Positions 33,085-42,135 of a DNA stretch of 64,000 nt are shown here, piece after piece (the first letter of the stretch is position 1; each line of letters begins with the position of its first letter). The DNA lies in NCBI GenBank assembly GCA_947624785.1, contig CANQLV010000003.1, positions 124,001 through 188,000 of the forward strand, in the 5' to 3' direction. The notes beneath the pieces are model-generated. The model worked only from the letters and a program-made list of their open reading frames with translations, had not been told where the DNA came from and ran no database searches. A program made the position numbers and the translations under genes. The stretch is from Akkermansia muciniphila (GTDB taxonomy: Bacteria > Verrucomicrobiota > Verrucomicrobiia > Verrucomicrobiales > Akkermansiaceae).

Positions 33085-35538
33085 TTAATGTCGATATGAT
33101 TCAGGAAGATAATCCTTCCAATCCTTTTTCTGAGCTTCCAGTTTCAATACTTCTTTAACGGGAAGATCAATCACTCTTGGACTCAGAGGACAGCATTCCC
33201 TGGAACGCAAAATGCTGTATTTCTCCTGTTTTCTGTACCAATCCTGCAGCATCATTTCTGCAAATTCTTCATGCTCACCATGGTTCCATATCCTTAACTG
33301 CCAACGCCATGATCTTAGCAAGGGATGATCCTCCTGTTGCAAAAAAGCGTGTGCAAATCTATATGCCTCCATCAAATCTTTCCTGCTTTTACAGAGCCTG
33401 GAATGGCTGAAGGGCGCGTTATTAAAGGCATTCCCCCATAACCGAACGGCTTCCATGGGCAATTCTTGTAAATCACATTTCGATAAATCAGGAAAATCCG
33501 GGTAACAGTCTGAATAACGCCCCACTCCCGTATAACACAATTTTTTTTCAGGAGAGCCATTTTCATGCCATTTGCTTAAAAAAACTCCATTCAAAATGGT
33601 ATTAAACGAATGATTTCTACCTACCTTCACCAAGAAAGTCCGGGGACCCTGGAGAAGGAAATTTTTATAGACACCGGAACCGGACATAGAAAAAACTCTT
33701 GTCCTCGCAAGAACAGGATAAGAAAAGACATCTGCCAAATCCTGTTCCGTTACTTGCCTGAAAAGAGATTTGTCCCCTGAACCGCGACTTCGGATTTTCT
33801 TCATCAACGGAGTCCCATCTCTCACTTCAACCAAAAAATCTCTGTATCCGTTTTGTCCGATTTTCCCATTAGGATTAAAGAAATATAACGACATGAGATG
33901 AGGTCCCTCCGGAACTCTTACGAAAGCCCATACATCCGGTCCATCAAAAGAAGCATCATAAGCTTCTCCATGATCATCCCATTCCGCTTCCGTCCGTGCA
34001 GCATCATACGGACAATACAGGACATTGACATTCTCCGGTTTGTTCACCCAGTGAACCCAATGTCGCAGTCCGTCTTTTTTCCCTTTGTTAGGCCCCATGA
34101 TACCACGCACCTCATAATTAAAATCACGGCCTTCCCGTGTTTCATCAAATTGAAACACCACATTGCCTTTTGGAGCATTTGCAGAACATAAAATGGCATA
34201 TCTTCTTCCATACCTTTGGCACCAATCTCCCCGTGTATCCCAATCTTCAGACCAAAAAAAGGCTTTGGGAACAGCGTCTCCCCTGAGAGAAAGCTCCGCA
34301 TCTTTGGCACGTTTTAAAATCATTGATCCGGAAAGAGGTTTTCTGGGTAACGGATGGGAGGCACTTTCCTGAGAAATGGGCACCGTTTTGGACTGTTCCC
34401 CTGTCATCCCAATTTTTAAGAAACCGGCTCCATAAGTAGCTGCATAAATATTACCTGATGGCATTCTCACAAAACGAGTTATCCATTTGGAGCCCTCTTT
34501 TTTCTGAGATTTCAGTACCTTTTTTTTAATTTGCAATGACCTTGTGTCCAATAAAACAGCCCCATATTTTCTGAACCCTACCCATAATCCTTCCCTGGCA
34601 AGATGGAGGGCCGTCACATAATCTTCTGGAAGAATAGCAGGGACAGGAGACGCCTGTAGCATAGGAGCAACATATCTCTCCTTCGGCAATTTCCCAAATA
34701 CCCCCTTGTTTTTTCCCTGATAGTCGCGTCCGCGCAAAAATACCCACTGCCTGGCCTCCCTCCGTGCTATCCCGGAGGAAGTTGCCAACCAAACTGATTT
34801 TCCTGTACATACGATATCATTGCACAAATTGGATGCCAATCCAAGACCGTTAGCCTCTCCCGGCTGTCTTATTTTCTGATCCCTGTCCCAAAACCATCGG
34901 GACTGTTCAAGGCCCCACTTTTGATAACCGCTTTTTTCCAATGATATTCCAACACCTCCGCATTGGTAACCTGCATACATGGTGCCCTCTTCATCAAAAG
35001 CAATGGAATTGATTTGGTCCGAATACAAGCCGTCTTCTCGCGTCAGGTCAGTCCAGCTATCCTTGACGGAATCATACAACGTCAAGCCTCCTGAAGTAGC
35101 CAAAGCCACTACTCCATTCTTCTTATTTACTTCAATATCAAAAATTCGCTCACCTATTGGCCCATCAACTTGCGTGTATTGACGCCACAATTTCCCATTC
35201 CAAACTAATACCCCTTCATGATCCGTGCCAATCCAAATGCGTCCCTGCCCATCTTCCGCCAAAGCATAACAATTTTTTATTTGTTTTGGAAATCCTCTAG
35301 AAACCATGTTTTCCCATTGAATTGAGCTAACGGACTTTCTCCACACACCTTCTCCTTCCGAAACAACCCATACCTGACCAATGGAATCTACGATGGCATC
35401 CATGATATAAGAAACTGGACAATTCTCCATTCCTTCTTCCATTTTCCCAAGAATTTGCATTTCATTCTCTCCATGGGCACTACAGCAAAAACAGCCGATG
35501 GAAAGAAAAAAAACAATTCGCGAGAATTCTCTGATCAC
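33085..35538 (-). CDS. Exported beta-propeller protein, first gene of AT-rich cassette
   Basis: An 817-residue protein with a signal peptide (MIREFSRIVFFLSIGCFCCSAHG). Residues ~45-390 hold about six repeats of the two-component-regulator-propeller type, for example ALAEDGQGRIWIGTDHEGVLVW and DIEVNKKNGVVALATSGGLTLYD. The C-terminal ~400 residues have no recognised domain but include a beta-sandwich-like region. Unlike hybrid sensor kinases that use such propellers, there is no membrane helix or kinase domain, so it is a stand-alone periplasmic or secreted protein. It is the first gene of a probable three-gene operon and divergent from rnc. Confidence 0.74.
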   Translation of the reverse strand: MIREFSRIVFFLSIGCFCCSAHGENEMQILGKMEEGMENCPVSYIMDAIVDSIGQVWVVSEGEGVWRKSVSSIQWENMVSRGFPKQIKNCYALAEDGQGRIWIGTDHEGVLVWNGKLWRQYTQVDGPIGERIFDIEVNKKNGVVALATSGGLTLYDSVKDSWTDLTREDGLYSDQINSIAFDEEGTMYAGYQCGGVGISLEKSGYQKWGLEQSRWFWDRDQKIRQPGEANGLGLASNLCNDIVCTGKSVWLATSSGIARREARQWVFLRGRDYQGKNKGVFGKLPKERYVAPMLQASPVPAILPEDYVTALHLAREGLWVGFRKYGAVLLDTRSLQIKKKVLKSQKKEGSKWITRFVRMPSGNIYAATYGAGFLKIGMTGEQSKTVPISQESASHPLPRKPLSGSMILKRAKDAELSLRGDAVPKAFFWSEDWDTRGDWCQRYGRRYAILCSANAPKGNVVFQFDETREGRDFNYEVRGIMGPNKGKKDGLRHWVHWVNKPENVNVLYCPYDAARTEAEWDDHGEAYDASFDGPDVWAFVRVPEGPHLMSLYFFNPNGKIGQNGYRDFLVEVRDGTPLMKKIRSRGSGDKSLFRQVTEQDLADVFSYPVLARTRVFSMSGSGVYKNFLLQGPRTFLVKVGRNHSFNTILNGVFLSKWHENGSPEKKLCYTGVGRYSDCYPDFPDLSKCDLQELPMEAVRLWGNAFNNAPFSHSRLCKSRKDLMEAYRFAHAFLQQEDHPLLRSWRWQLRIWNHGEHEEFAEMMLQDWYRKQEKYSILRSRECCPLSPRVIDLPVKEVLKLEAQKKDWKDYLPESYRH

Positions 35539-35673
35539 AACTCAAGCTAGAAAAATTCATTATTTTCATCAAGCTTTAAATAAAATTTAAAAAAGATTTC
35601 TTTTAAAAAATCCGGTTCTTCTTCCTTCCGTTTGGAGTTGATTTTCCGGCATGGCGGCCCTAGCATTTCCGGG

Positions 35674-36369
35674 ATGAACTACACCGCGCTGGAAGACAAA
35701 CTGGGGTACCGTTTCAAAAACCCGGACCTGCTCGTGCAGGCCCTCACCCACCCCAGCACGGACAGCAAGCCGGAAACGCGCCGGACATACGAACGGCTGG
35801 AATTCCTGGGAGACGCCATTTTACAGCTTGCCGTTACCCAGTACCTTTACCACCACATGCCCCAGTCTCCGGAAGGGGAGCTGACCCAGTTGCGCGCCCG
35901 CACCGTCAGCCGCGCCAATCTGGGCAAATACGGCTTCATCCTAGGCCTGGATTTGTACATTTCCCTGGGAAAGGGGGAGGAACGGGCCGGAGGACGGGGG
36001 AAAAACTCCATCATCGCCAACACGTTTGAATCCGTCTTCGGGGCCATGTCCCTGGATTCCGACTATGAAACGGCCAAGGCCGTGGCTCTGCGCGTTCTTC
36101 ATGAAGCGCTGGACTCCGCGGCCAGCCACCCCAAGGAAATCAACCCCAAGGGGGAACTCCAGGCCATTCTTCAGGACATCCTGCCCGAAACTCCCTCCTA
36201 TGAAACGGTAGAAACAGGGCAGAGGGACGACGAAAACCGTTTTCAATCCCGCGTTTTCTGGCATGGACACGCCATCGGTTCCGGCCATGGAGCCAGCAAG
36301 CGGAAGGCGGAAGTGGAGGCCGCCACGGACGCTCTGACGAACAAGGCGTGGCTCCGCATTACCGTGTAA
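35674..36369 (+). CDS. rnc: Ribonuclease III
   Basis: A 231-residue double-strand-specific endoribonuclease that matures rRNA and processes structured messages. The catalytic signature YERLEFLGDAILQLAV is near residue 35, and the second acidic site TFESVFGAMSLD is intact. The C-terminal ~70 residues form a dsRNA-binding domain (NPKGELQAILQD ... GHGASKRKAEVEAATDAL). The start at 35674 fits the family; an in-frame ATG at 35632 would add 14 residues. Confidence 0.92.
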   Translation: MNYTALEDKLGYRFKNPDLLVQALTHPSTDSKPETRRTYERLEFLGDAILQLAVTQYLYHHMPQSPEGELTQLRARTVSRANLGKYGFILGLDLYISLGKGEERAGGRGKNSIIANTFESVFGAMSLDSDYETAKAVALRVLHEALDSAASHPKEINPKGELQAILQDILPETPSYETVETGQRDDENRFQSRVFWHGHAIGSGHGASKRKAEVEAATDALTNKAWLRITV

Positions 36370-36512
36370 TCTTCCATGGGCGGCGTGGCTATTTTGTCAC
36401 CCTTAAGCCTTGGACAGCCCTGTGGCTGGTTTGATAGACAGAAGCCGTCTCCGTGAGGAAGAACCTTCCCCGGAAGACCTTCTCACAGACACACACCAAC
36501 CATAGAAAACAA

Positions 36513-37853
36513 ATGAAGACCTATACTCTCCCCGTCATCGGCATCATGACTCTCGGAGCCGCCGCCTTTGCCGCCGCCACGCCTTCCACGGCCTCCACCG
36601 GAGACGTCCTGCTGGCCCGCGACAGTTTTTCCACCTGCAAATGGCTCGGTGACCGTTTCAAGTGGTTCAATGCGGAACGGGACCACAAGAATCCCTACAT
36701 CCAGGAGTTCAACGTTTCCCTGCGCATGCAGTACGGACTGGACTGGATTGACCCGAATGGCGAAGGGCGCGTGATGGGTGAAAAGGAAGGCAACGGACGC
36801 CGCTTTAACGACGAATGGCGCCGCTTCCGCGCCGGCTTCAACATGAAGTTCCTGAAAAACTTCAAGCTCAACAACGTCTGGAATATCGGCGGCATGGACG
36901 GGCTGGAAAGCTATAACGCGAAAGCCAACCGCTGGGATACCTCCGACCTGACCTACTCCCTGTATGAACTGAATCTGGAATACAAGGGAGGCCCCGTCAC
37001 CTACGCTATCGGCAAAATGAAGCCGCGCATCACCGGGGAATACCGCACCTCCTCCTCCGCCATCCTGACCATTGAACGCTCCATGCTGGTCAACCAGCTC
37101 CGCCCGGAAACCAATTACGGGTTCCAGGTGAACAATTCCGACAAGAATGACAAGCTCGGCTGGGCCGCGGGCATCTGGATGAACGGCAACGGGGGCACCG
37201 GTACCGGCACGTTCAACAACCGCATTGAACCCGCCTTCAACTCCCAGGACAACTGCTTCGTCACCGGAACGCTGAGCTATGATACGTCCAACGATGTTTT
37301 CCTGAAAAAGAGCCGCCTGTGGCTGGATTACGCCCACAACTTCACCAAGTGGGGGGATGACGCCCAGAACAAGGCTTATGAAAAGCTGACCGGCTACGGC
37401 TTCAAGTCCAAGTACCAGGGAACCGGCGCCAAGGATGTGGTGGCCCTGACCTGGGAAGGCTCCCAGGGGGATTTCTCCCTGATGACGGAAGTCATGGCCG
37501 GCTTCAACGTCATCGGCATGAAGGCAGGGGCTGAAAACGTCTTCGGCGTGACCATCATGCCGTCCTACAAATTCACCCCCAACTGGGAAGGCGTGGTCCG
37601 CTACCAGATGGCGGCGGGCAGCAACGCCGTGAAGTGGGAAAAGCGCTACACGCAGAACTCCACCTATTCCGGCACGTCCGACTGCATGCAGGCCCTGTAC
37701 CTGGGCGTCAACTATTACATTTTCGAATGCAACCCGAACATGGCCAAGATCATGGCGGGCGTTGAATACGCTCATTCCAACGGCACGGACGCCAGCAAGC
37801 AGAAGGGCTTCACCGGCTGGAGCTACAACATTGCCTTCCGCACCAATTTCTAA
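36513..37853 (+). CDS. Outer-membrane porin (OprO/OprP-like)
   Basis: A 446-residue protein with a signal peptide (MKTYTLPVIGIMTLGAAAFAA) followed by alternating amphipathic strands rich in Trp, Tyr, Asn and Gly, ending in an aromatic residue (AFRTNF) as outer-membrane barrels do. The segments FKLNNVWNIGGMDGLE, YELNLEYKGGPVTYAIGKMKPRIT and MAAGSNAVKWEKRY resemble the phosphate-selective porin O/P family. The substrate cannot be predicted. The start at 36513 gives the signal peptide. A long hairpin terminator follows. Confidence 0.8.
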   Translation: MKTYTLPVIGIMTLGAAAFAAATPSTASTGDVLLARDSFSTCKWLGDRFKWFNAERDHKNPYIQEFNVSLRMQYGLDWIDPNGEGRVMGEKEGNGRRFNDEWRRFRAGFNMKFLKNFKLNNVWNIGGMDGLESYNAKANRWDTSDLTYSLYELNLEYKGGPVTYAIGKMKPRITGEYRTSSSAILTIERSMLVNQLRPETNYGFQVNNSDKNDKLGWAAGIWMNGNGGTGTGTFNNRIEPAFNSQDNCFVTGTLSYDTSNDVFLKKSRLWLDYAHNFTKWGDDAQNKAYEKLTGYGFKSKYQGTGAKDVVALTWEGSQGDFSLMTEVMAGFNVIGMKAGAENVFGVTIMPSYKFTPNWEGVVRYQMAAGSNAVKWEKRYTQNSTYSGTSDCMQALYLGVNYYIFECNPNMAKIMAGVEYAHSNGTDASKQKGFTGWSYNIAFRTNF

Positions 37854-37885
37854 GGAGTTGAGGCGCTAAAACACACATTGGGTTC

Positions 37886-37940
37886 ATGGACAGGATGGAC
37901 GGCACGGAGTAAAATCCGGCCCATCCTGTCCATTCCTTTT
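37886..37940. terminator. Bidirectional terminator between porin and the wHTH candidate
   Basis: ATGGACAGGATGG (37886-37898) pairs with CCATCCTGTCCAT (37921-37933), a 13-bp stem with a 22-nt loop, followed by TCCTTTT. It lies between two convergent genes. Confidence 0.75.
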
Positions 37941-37944
37941 AAAA

Positions 37945-38247
37945 TCACAACCGGATGTCCGGGAGCGTTTCCGATTTCAACGTCATCAGCTTGGGCTGGG
38001 CCGTGTATTCGCGGCCTTTTTTCACCAGGCCGCCGGCGCTCACCAGGTTCTGGAGCTTCTCATAAATCCGCAGCCGCAGGATTTCCTCACCGCCCAGGGA
38101 CATGTGCTTTTCCTTCATCACGATAACGGTACGCTGGAAGATGTCATTGAATTCCAGCATGCCCGCCTCATGAAGAATGATAATAAGCTCATCAGTCACC
38201 AAATCCGGTGTCTTGCGCGAGGAACGTGATCTCCTATCCTCCAGCAT
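37945..38247 (-). CDS. Small putative winged-helix regulator
   Basis: A 100-residue protein with a basic N-terminus (RRSRSSRK). Helices follow (TDELIIILHEAG, EEILRLRIYEKLQNLVSAGGLVKKGREYTA) whose ending, a Leu-x3-Gly-Leu-Val-x-Lys turn and short wing, looks like a winged helix-turn-helix. I do not recognise a named family. The promoter and a perfect dyad overlap its start (38249-38286), which suggests an autoregulated DNA-binding protein. Transcript targets other than itself are unknown. Confidence 0.6.
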   Translation of the reverse strand: MLEDRRSRSSRKTPDLVTDELIIILHEAGMLEFNDIFQRTVIVMKEKHMSLGGEEILRLRIYEKLQNLVSAGGLVKKGREYTAQPKLMTLKSETLPDIRL

Positions 38248-38248
38248 G

Positions 38249-38266
38249 ATGATAGAATACTATCAT
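38249..38266. promoter_or_regulatory. Operator-like dyad at the start of the small regulator gene
   Basis: ATGATAG (38249-38255) and CTATCAT (38260-38266) form a perfect 7-bp inverted repeat with a 4-bp centre. It overlaps the -10 box and lies directly upstream of the start codon (38245-38247). Confidence 0.6.
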
Positions 38267-38286
38267 GACACACTTCCAGGCGTCAA
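38257..38286 (-). promoter_or_regulatory. Promoter of the small regulator gene
   Basis: On the minus strand TTGACG (38286-38281), an 18-bp spacer, TAGTAT (38262-38257). The inferred start near 38250 is only about 3 nt before the ATG, so the message would be leaderless or nearly so. The operator dyad covers the -10 box. Confidence 0.55.
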
Positions 38287-38510
38287 GTTGATAAGACCTG
38301 CGTCATTTTCCGGCAGTATGGGGCGGGAAGGATATAAAAGGCGGGTGTCCGGAAACCGGATGAGGAAATTTCCCGGAGCGGGAGATGTGTTGTTGATTCA
38401 CCCACCCGGAGGAAGGAAAGAAGCTCTGCAAGAAACGGGGGAAAGGCATGCGTATTACCTGTAATCCGGGCCGTTCGGAACAACAGGCCCTGAATTTCAT
38501 TGTTGCAGGT

Positions 38511-39263
38511 ATGAATCCGGTCATTTTCAGTCCATGCGCAGCGGCGGCGATTCTTCTGTCTCCTTTTTCCCTGTGGGGCGGGGAAGCCACGTTCATGAGC
38601 TACAACGTAAAGAACGGTACCGGCATGGACGGCAAGCGGGATTATGACCGCACGGCGCGGGTGATTGCGGAGGCAAAACCGGATGTCGCGGCCCTTCAGG
38701 AACTGGACAGCAAGACAAAAAGGAGCGGCGGCAGGGACACCTTGCAGGAATTGGCCGCGAGGACCAAGTTGACGGGGACGTACGCCAAGGCCATTGATTA
38801 TTCGGGCGGTTCCTATGGAGTCGGCCTTTTATCCAGGGAGAAGCCTTTGAGCGTGAAGCGGATTCCTTTGCCCGGCCGGGAGGAGACGCGCGTGCTGCTG
38901 ATGGCCGAGTTCAAGGATTACTGTTTTTGCGTCACGCATTTGTCCCTGACGCGGAAGGACAGCAACGCCTCCATCGACGTGATTGCCGCTCTGGCCGCGG
39001 AGTGCAGGAAGCCCTTTTTCATTGCGGGAGACTTCAATTTGACGCCGGGCTCGGAACCGATCGCCCGGATGAAGAAGCATTTCATCCCGCTGAGCGATTT
39101 TTCCCAAAAAACGTTCCCTGCCGATCAACCGGCGGAATGCATTGATTACATCTGGATGTACAGGAGGAGAAAGGCGGAGGCGTTCAAGGTGGCGGAACGC
39201 AGGGTGATTGAAGAGCCTGCCGCTTCCGACCACCGCCCGGTCAAGGTGACGGTCCGTTATTAA
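38511..39263 (+). CDS. Exported endonuclease/exonuclease/phosphatase family protein
   Basis: A 250-residue protein with a signal peptide (MNPVIFSPCAAAAILLSPFSLWG). The EEP core includes TFMSYNVKNG (Asn), VAALQELDSK (metal-binding Glu), VTHLSLTRKD, FIAGDFNLTPGS (Asp-x-Asn) and the final SDHRPVKV (Asp-His). All catalytic positions are present. The family includes DNases, phosphodiesterases and sphingomyelinases; the substrate is not predictable. The start at 38511 gives the signal peptide. Confidence 0.82.
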   Translation: MNPVIFSPCAAAAILLSPFSLWGGEATFMSYNVKNGTGMDGKRDYDRTARVIAEAKPDVAALQELDSKTKRSGGRDTLQELAARTKLTGTYAKAIDYSGGSYGVGLLSREKPLSVKRIPLPGREETRVLLMAEFKDYCFCVTHLSLTRKDSNASIDVIAALAAECRKPFFIAGDFNLTPGSEPIARMKKHFIPLSDFSQKTFPADQPAECIDYIWMYRRRKAEAFKVAERRVIEEPAASDHRPVKVTVRY

Positions 39264-39276
39264 TGCCTTTGGCTCA

Positions 39277-39978
39277 TTAATTGACGGCCCGCGGAGCGTT
39301 TACGCCGCCCACCAGCAGCACGATTTCCCCCTTGGGGGCACGTTCCGCAAATTCCGCCGCCAGCCGGGAAGCCGGGCCGCGGTGGTAGGTTTCAAAGGTT
39401 TTGGTCAGTTCCCTGGCTACGCAGACGGGAACGTCCGGGTCCAGCGCCGCCAGAGCCTGCACGGTTTTGACGATGCGGTGGGGAGATTCATAAAAGATAC
39501 TGGTATGGGAAGCTTCCACCGCCGCCTGGAGCATGGCGCCCTTCCTGCCGGATTTGACGGGCAGAAAGCCGCCGAAGAAGAAGGCGTCCGTAGGCAGTCC
39601 GGACCCCACCAGCGCCGTCACCACGGCGGACGGTCCGGGAAGCACGGTGAAGCTCACTTCCTTTTCCTTGAGCGTCTGAATGAGGCGGTAGCCCGGATCG
39701 CTCACGCCCGGCATGCCCGCATCACTGATCACGGCAAAGCTTTCCCCGCCCGCGGCCCGCGCCGCAATTTCCGCGGCCCGCGGCTGCTCGTTGTGGTCAT
39801 GCATGCTCATCAGGGGCTTGCGGATTTCATAGTGGGAGAGCAGAAGCCCGGAATGGCGGGTGTCTTCACACGCAATGACGTCCACCTTGCGCAGCACGTC
39901 CAGCGCCCGCAGGGTAATGTCCGCCCGGTTGCCGATCGGCACCGGAACGAAGTAAACGCTGTATTCCACTTCCGCCAT
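39277..39978 (-). CDS. rsmI: 16S rRNA 2'-O-ribose C1402 methyltransferase
   Basis: A 233-residue SAM-dependent methyltransferase that modifies C1402 in the decoding centre of 16S rRNA. The tetrapyrrole-methylase-fold motifs VPVPIGNRADITLRAL, VIACEDTRHSG, AVISDAGMPGVSDPG and VLPGPSAVVTALVGSGLP are all present. It is the last gene of a minus-strand group after lptE and the BamD-like gene. An upstream start at 39984 would add two residues. Confidence 0.92.
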   Translation of the reverse strand: MAEVEYSVYFVPVPIGNRADITLRALDVLRKVDVIACEDTRHSGLLLSHYEIRKPLMSMHDHNEQPRAAEIAARAAGGESFAVISDAGMPGVSDPGYRLIQTLKEKEVSFTVLPGPSAVVTALVGSGLPTDAFFFGGFLPVKSGRKGAMLQAAVEASHTSIFYESPHRIVKTVQALAALDPDVPVCVARELTKTFETYHRGPASRLAAEFAERAPKGEIVLLVGGVNAPRAVN

Positions 39979-40007
39979 AAGCACAAATTTTCCGGAGCCG
40001 GACGGGG

Positions 40008-40523
40008 CTAGCCGTTGGTGAGGGTTTCCGCAATGGAGGTGGCCACCAGCCGCGCCGCATAGGAGAGGGCGTTGGTCCGGGCCGTCTGGATGTTGCCCAG
40101 GTCAAAGAACTGGCTCACTTCCTCCGCAGAGCTGGCATACAGGACTTTCTGTGTCCTGGCGTCCACCACCCGGTACTTGACGGCCAGGCGCAGGCCCAGC
40201 TCCGTACTCTTGTAGGTGTCTTCCCGGCTGGAACGCAACTGGTCAAAGGTGATGGAGTATACCTCTCCTTCCACCCGGATATCCGCATCCGCACCGGTGC
40301 TGAGCCGGTAGGTCCCGTCCCGCTGCAGTTCATCCGCCAGCGCGCCGGTCACCAGCGTGGCGGCGCGGGGTTCCAGGGAGTTGTTGGCAAAGAGGCAGAC
40401 CTTGACGGTCTGCGCAAATTCCAGCTTGGGCGGCTTGGTGCCGCCGAGCTGGTAGCCGCAGGAACCGGCCAGCAGGCACAGAATGGGCAGAAGAAGTTTG
40501 AAGGCGTTCCGGATACGGTTCAT
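40008..40523 (-). CDS. lptE: LPS-assembly lipoprotein LptE
   Basis: A 171-residue lipoprotein: signal peptide ending LLAGSC, then GYQLGGTKPPKLEFAQTVKVCLFANNSLEPRAATLVTGALADELQ. The GYxLGG start and the F-x-N-x-S-x-E-P-R-A pattern match LptE, which plugs the LptD barrel that delivers lipopolysaccharide to the outer leaflet. It lies 18 nt after the BamD-like gene, forming an outer-membrane assembly operon. Confidence 0.82.
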   Translation of the reverse strand: MNRIRNAFKLLLPILCLLAGSCGYQLGGTKPPKLEFAQTVKVCLFANNSLEPRAATLVTGALADELQRDGTYRLSTGADADIRVEGEVYSITFDQLRSSREDTYKSTELGLRLAVKYRVVDARTQKVLYASSAEEVSQFFDLGNIQTARTNALSYAARLVATSIAETLTNG

Positions 40524-40541
40524 GCGGGCGGAGAGTTCCTG

Positions 40542-41492
40542 TTATCTGCTGGTGACGCCCAGTTTTTTCAGGCGCGCCTTCGCCTTGGCGGCGGCGGCGG
40601 GATTGACGCTGCCCTTGGAGGCCACTTCCTGGTAGCAGAAGATGGCCGCATCGGTGTCTTTCATCTTGGTCAGGTAGTATTCCGCCACTTCCAGCTGCTG
40701 GGCCACCAGCTCACGCTTCATGGCGGCCAGGTCGGAACGGGCGGCTCCGGCGCGGGCGCTGTTGGGGTAGCGCTGGAGGTAGTCTTCATACGCTTCCTGG
40801 GCGCGGGCCACATTGACGTGGTTGCGGTCGCCGTCCGCGGCGGCCTGGCGGTACAGGGTGGCTATCTGGAGCTGGGCCGTGGGGGCCAGCGGAGAGTTCG
40901 GATGGTTGTCCACCAGGTTCTGGTACGCCTCAATGGCCTCCTTCATCCGTCCGCGGGCGGCCAGGTAGCTGCCCAGCACGTTCATGGCCTGCGGAGCGGT
41001 GGGGGCGTACGGGGCGTTGTCACGCACGTGGTTCAGCCATTCCGTGACGTTCTTGGGGTCCATCCGGACGTCAAACATCCACAGCACGCGGTTGGTCAGC
41101 GCGCCGCTCGCCGCACCGAAGGCCATTTCCTTCTGCCGTTCCATCGCCTTCTTGTACAGGGGGCTGTCCGGGTGCCGGTCAATGAGTTTCTGGTACTGGT
41201 CAAACGCATCCGCAGGCTCCTTCCGGGCCTCGTAAAGTTCCGCCATTCTGAACCGGGCCTGCGGCGCTTCCTTGGAAAGGGGGTGCTTTTCCACCACGCG
41301 CCTGTATTTCTTGATGGCGCCGGAAAGATCATTCTTTGCTTCCTTAGCCCGGGCCTCCTGCATCAGGGCAATAGCCTGCTGGTCCACCATGCGGACGGTT
41401 CCGGGGGGAGGGGGCGCTTCCGAAGAGCACTGGCACAGCGCCAGCGTTACGGAGGCGGCGGCCATCATGACAAGCAGCTTTTTCACGTTCAT
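40542..41492 (-). CDS. TPR lipoprotein, BamD/YbgF-like
   Basis: A 316-residue lipoprotein (signal ending LALCQC) with tetratricopeptide repeats: LSGAIKKYRRVVEKHPLSKEA, AFDQYQKLIDRHPDSPL, AIEAYQNLVDNHPNSPLAP and AYEDYLQRYPNSARA. The N-terminal repeats resemble BamD, the accessory lipoprotein of the outer-membrane protein insertion machine; the extra C-terminal repeats resemble YbgF/CpoB-like tol-pal coordinators. Its operon with lptE supports an outer-membrane role. Whether it is the sole BamD of this organism is open. Confidence 0.75.
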   Translation of the reverse strand: MNVKKLLVMMAAASVTLALCQCSSEAPPPPGTVRMVDQQAIALMQEARAKEAKNDLSGAIKKYRRVVEKHPLSKEAPQARFRMAELYEARKEPADAFDQYQKLIDRHPDSPLYKKAMERQKEMAFGAASGALTNRVLWMFDVRMDPKNVTEWLNHVRDNAPYAPTAPQAMNVLGSYLAARGRMKEAIEAYQNLVDNHPNSPLAPTAQLQIATLYRQAAADGDRNHVNVARAQEAYEDYLQRYPNSARAGAARSDLAAMKRELVAQQLEVAEYYLTKMKDTDAAIFCYQEVASKGSVNPAAAAKAKARLKKLGVTSR

Positions 41493-41505
41493 GACTTTAC
41501 AGCAG

Positions 41506-41547
41506 AAAAAGAGGGCGCGTCAACCCGGTGAACGCAGATTGACGCGC
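41506..41547 (-). terminator. Terminator after hisI
   Basis: On the minus strand GCGCGTCAA and TTGACGCGC form a 9-bp stem with a 15-nt loop, followed by CCTCTTTTT. It separates hisI from the BamD-like operon. Confidence 0.75.
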
Positions 41548-41556
41548 AAAAAAGAG

Positions 41557-42048
41557 TTAGTGTCCCTTGCCGTACACGGCTTCAGCGTCAAAAACGACGC
41601 CTCCGTCCGCTTCACGCAGCGTGACGGGTTCCCCCTGGGGCCGGGCCTTCAGCTCGTCGCCGAAAGGCACGGAACGGTAGAAGCAGGAGTGGTGCCCGGT
41701 GTGGCAGGCTCCGGCGCCGCACTGGTCCACCAGCACGATCAGGGCGTCCTGGTCACAGTCGATCAGGATCTGCTTTACTTTCTGCACGTGGCCGCTGGTC
41801 GCTCCCTTGTGCCAGATTTCCTGGCGGCTGCGGGAGTAGTAGACGGCTTCCCCCAGTTCCATGGTCATGCGCAGGGATTCCGCGTTCATGTAGGCCAGCA
41901 TCAGCGGTTCATGGGTAACGTGGTCCATGGCGAGGGCCGGAATCAGGCCGTTCTGGTCAAATTTGGGGGCGAATTCCACGCCTTTTTCCACATTCACCTT
42001 GCCGCGGTCGGCAAAGACAATCCGGGATGAGATGTCGTTTTGTTCCAT
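41557..42048 (-). CDS. hisI: Phosphoribosyl-AMP cyclohydrolase
   Basis: A 163-residue zinc enzyme of histidine synthesis that opens the adenine ring of phosphoribosyl-AMP. VMLAYMN-type motif ([12 protein letters not shown]), [13 protein letters not shown] and the metal-binding tail [29 protein letters not shown] are intact. There is no HisE pyrophosphohydrolase fusion. The start at 42048 gives the normal length. Other his genes are not in the window. Confidence 0.92.
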   Translation of the reverse strand: MEQNDISSRIVFADRGKVNVEKGVEFAPKFDQNGLIPALAMDHVTHEPLMLAYMNAESLRMTMELGEAVYYSRSRQEIWHKGATSGHVQKVKQILIDCDQDALIVLVDQCGAGACHTGHHSCFYRSVPFGDELKARPQGEPVTLREADGGVVFDAEAVYGKGH

Positions 42049-42135
42049 AACCGGCCCCCTTAGTACATGAAATATCCGACATATACCAATCTTTTCTGTT
42101 GCCCTGACGCAACGAAATGTTTTCATAGGGAGCGT

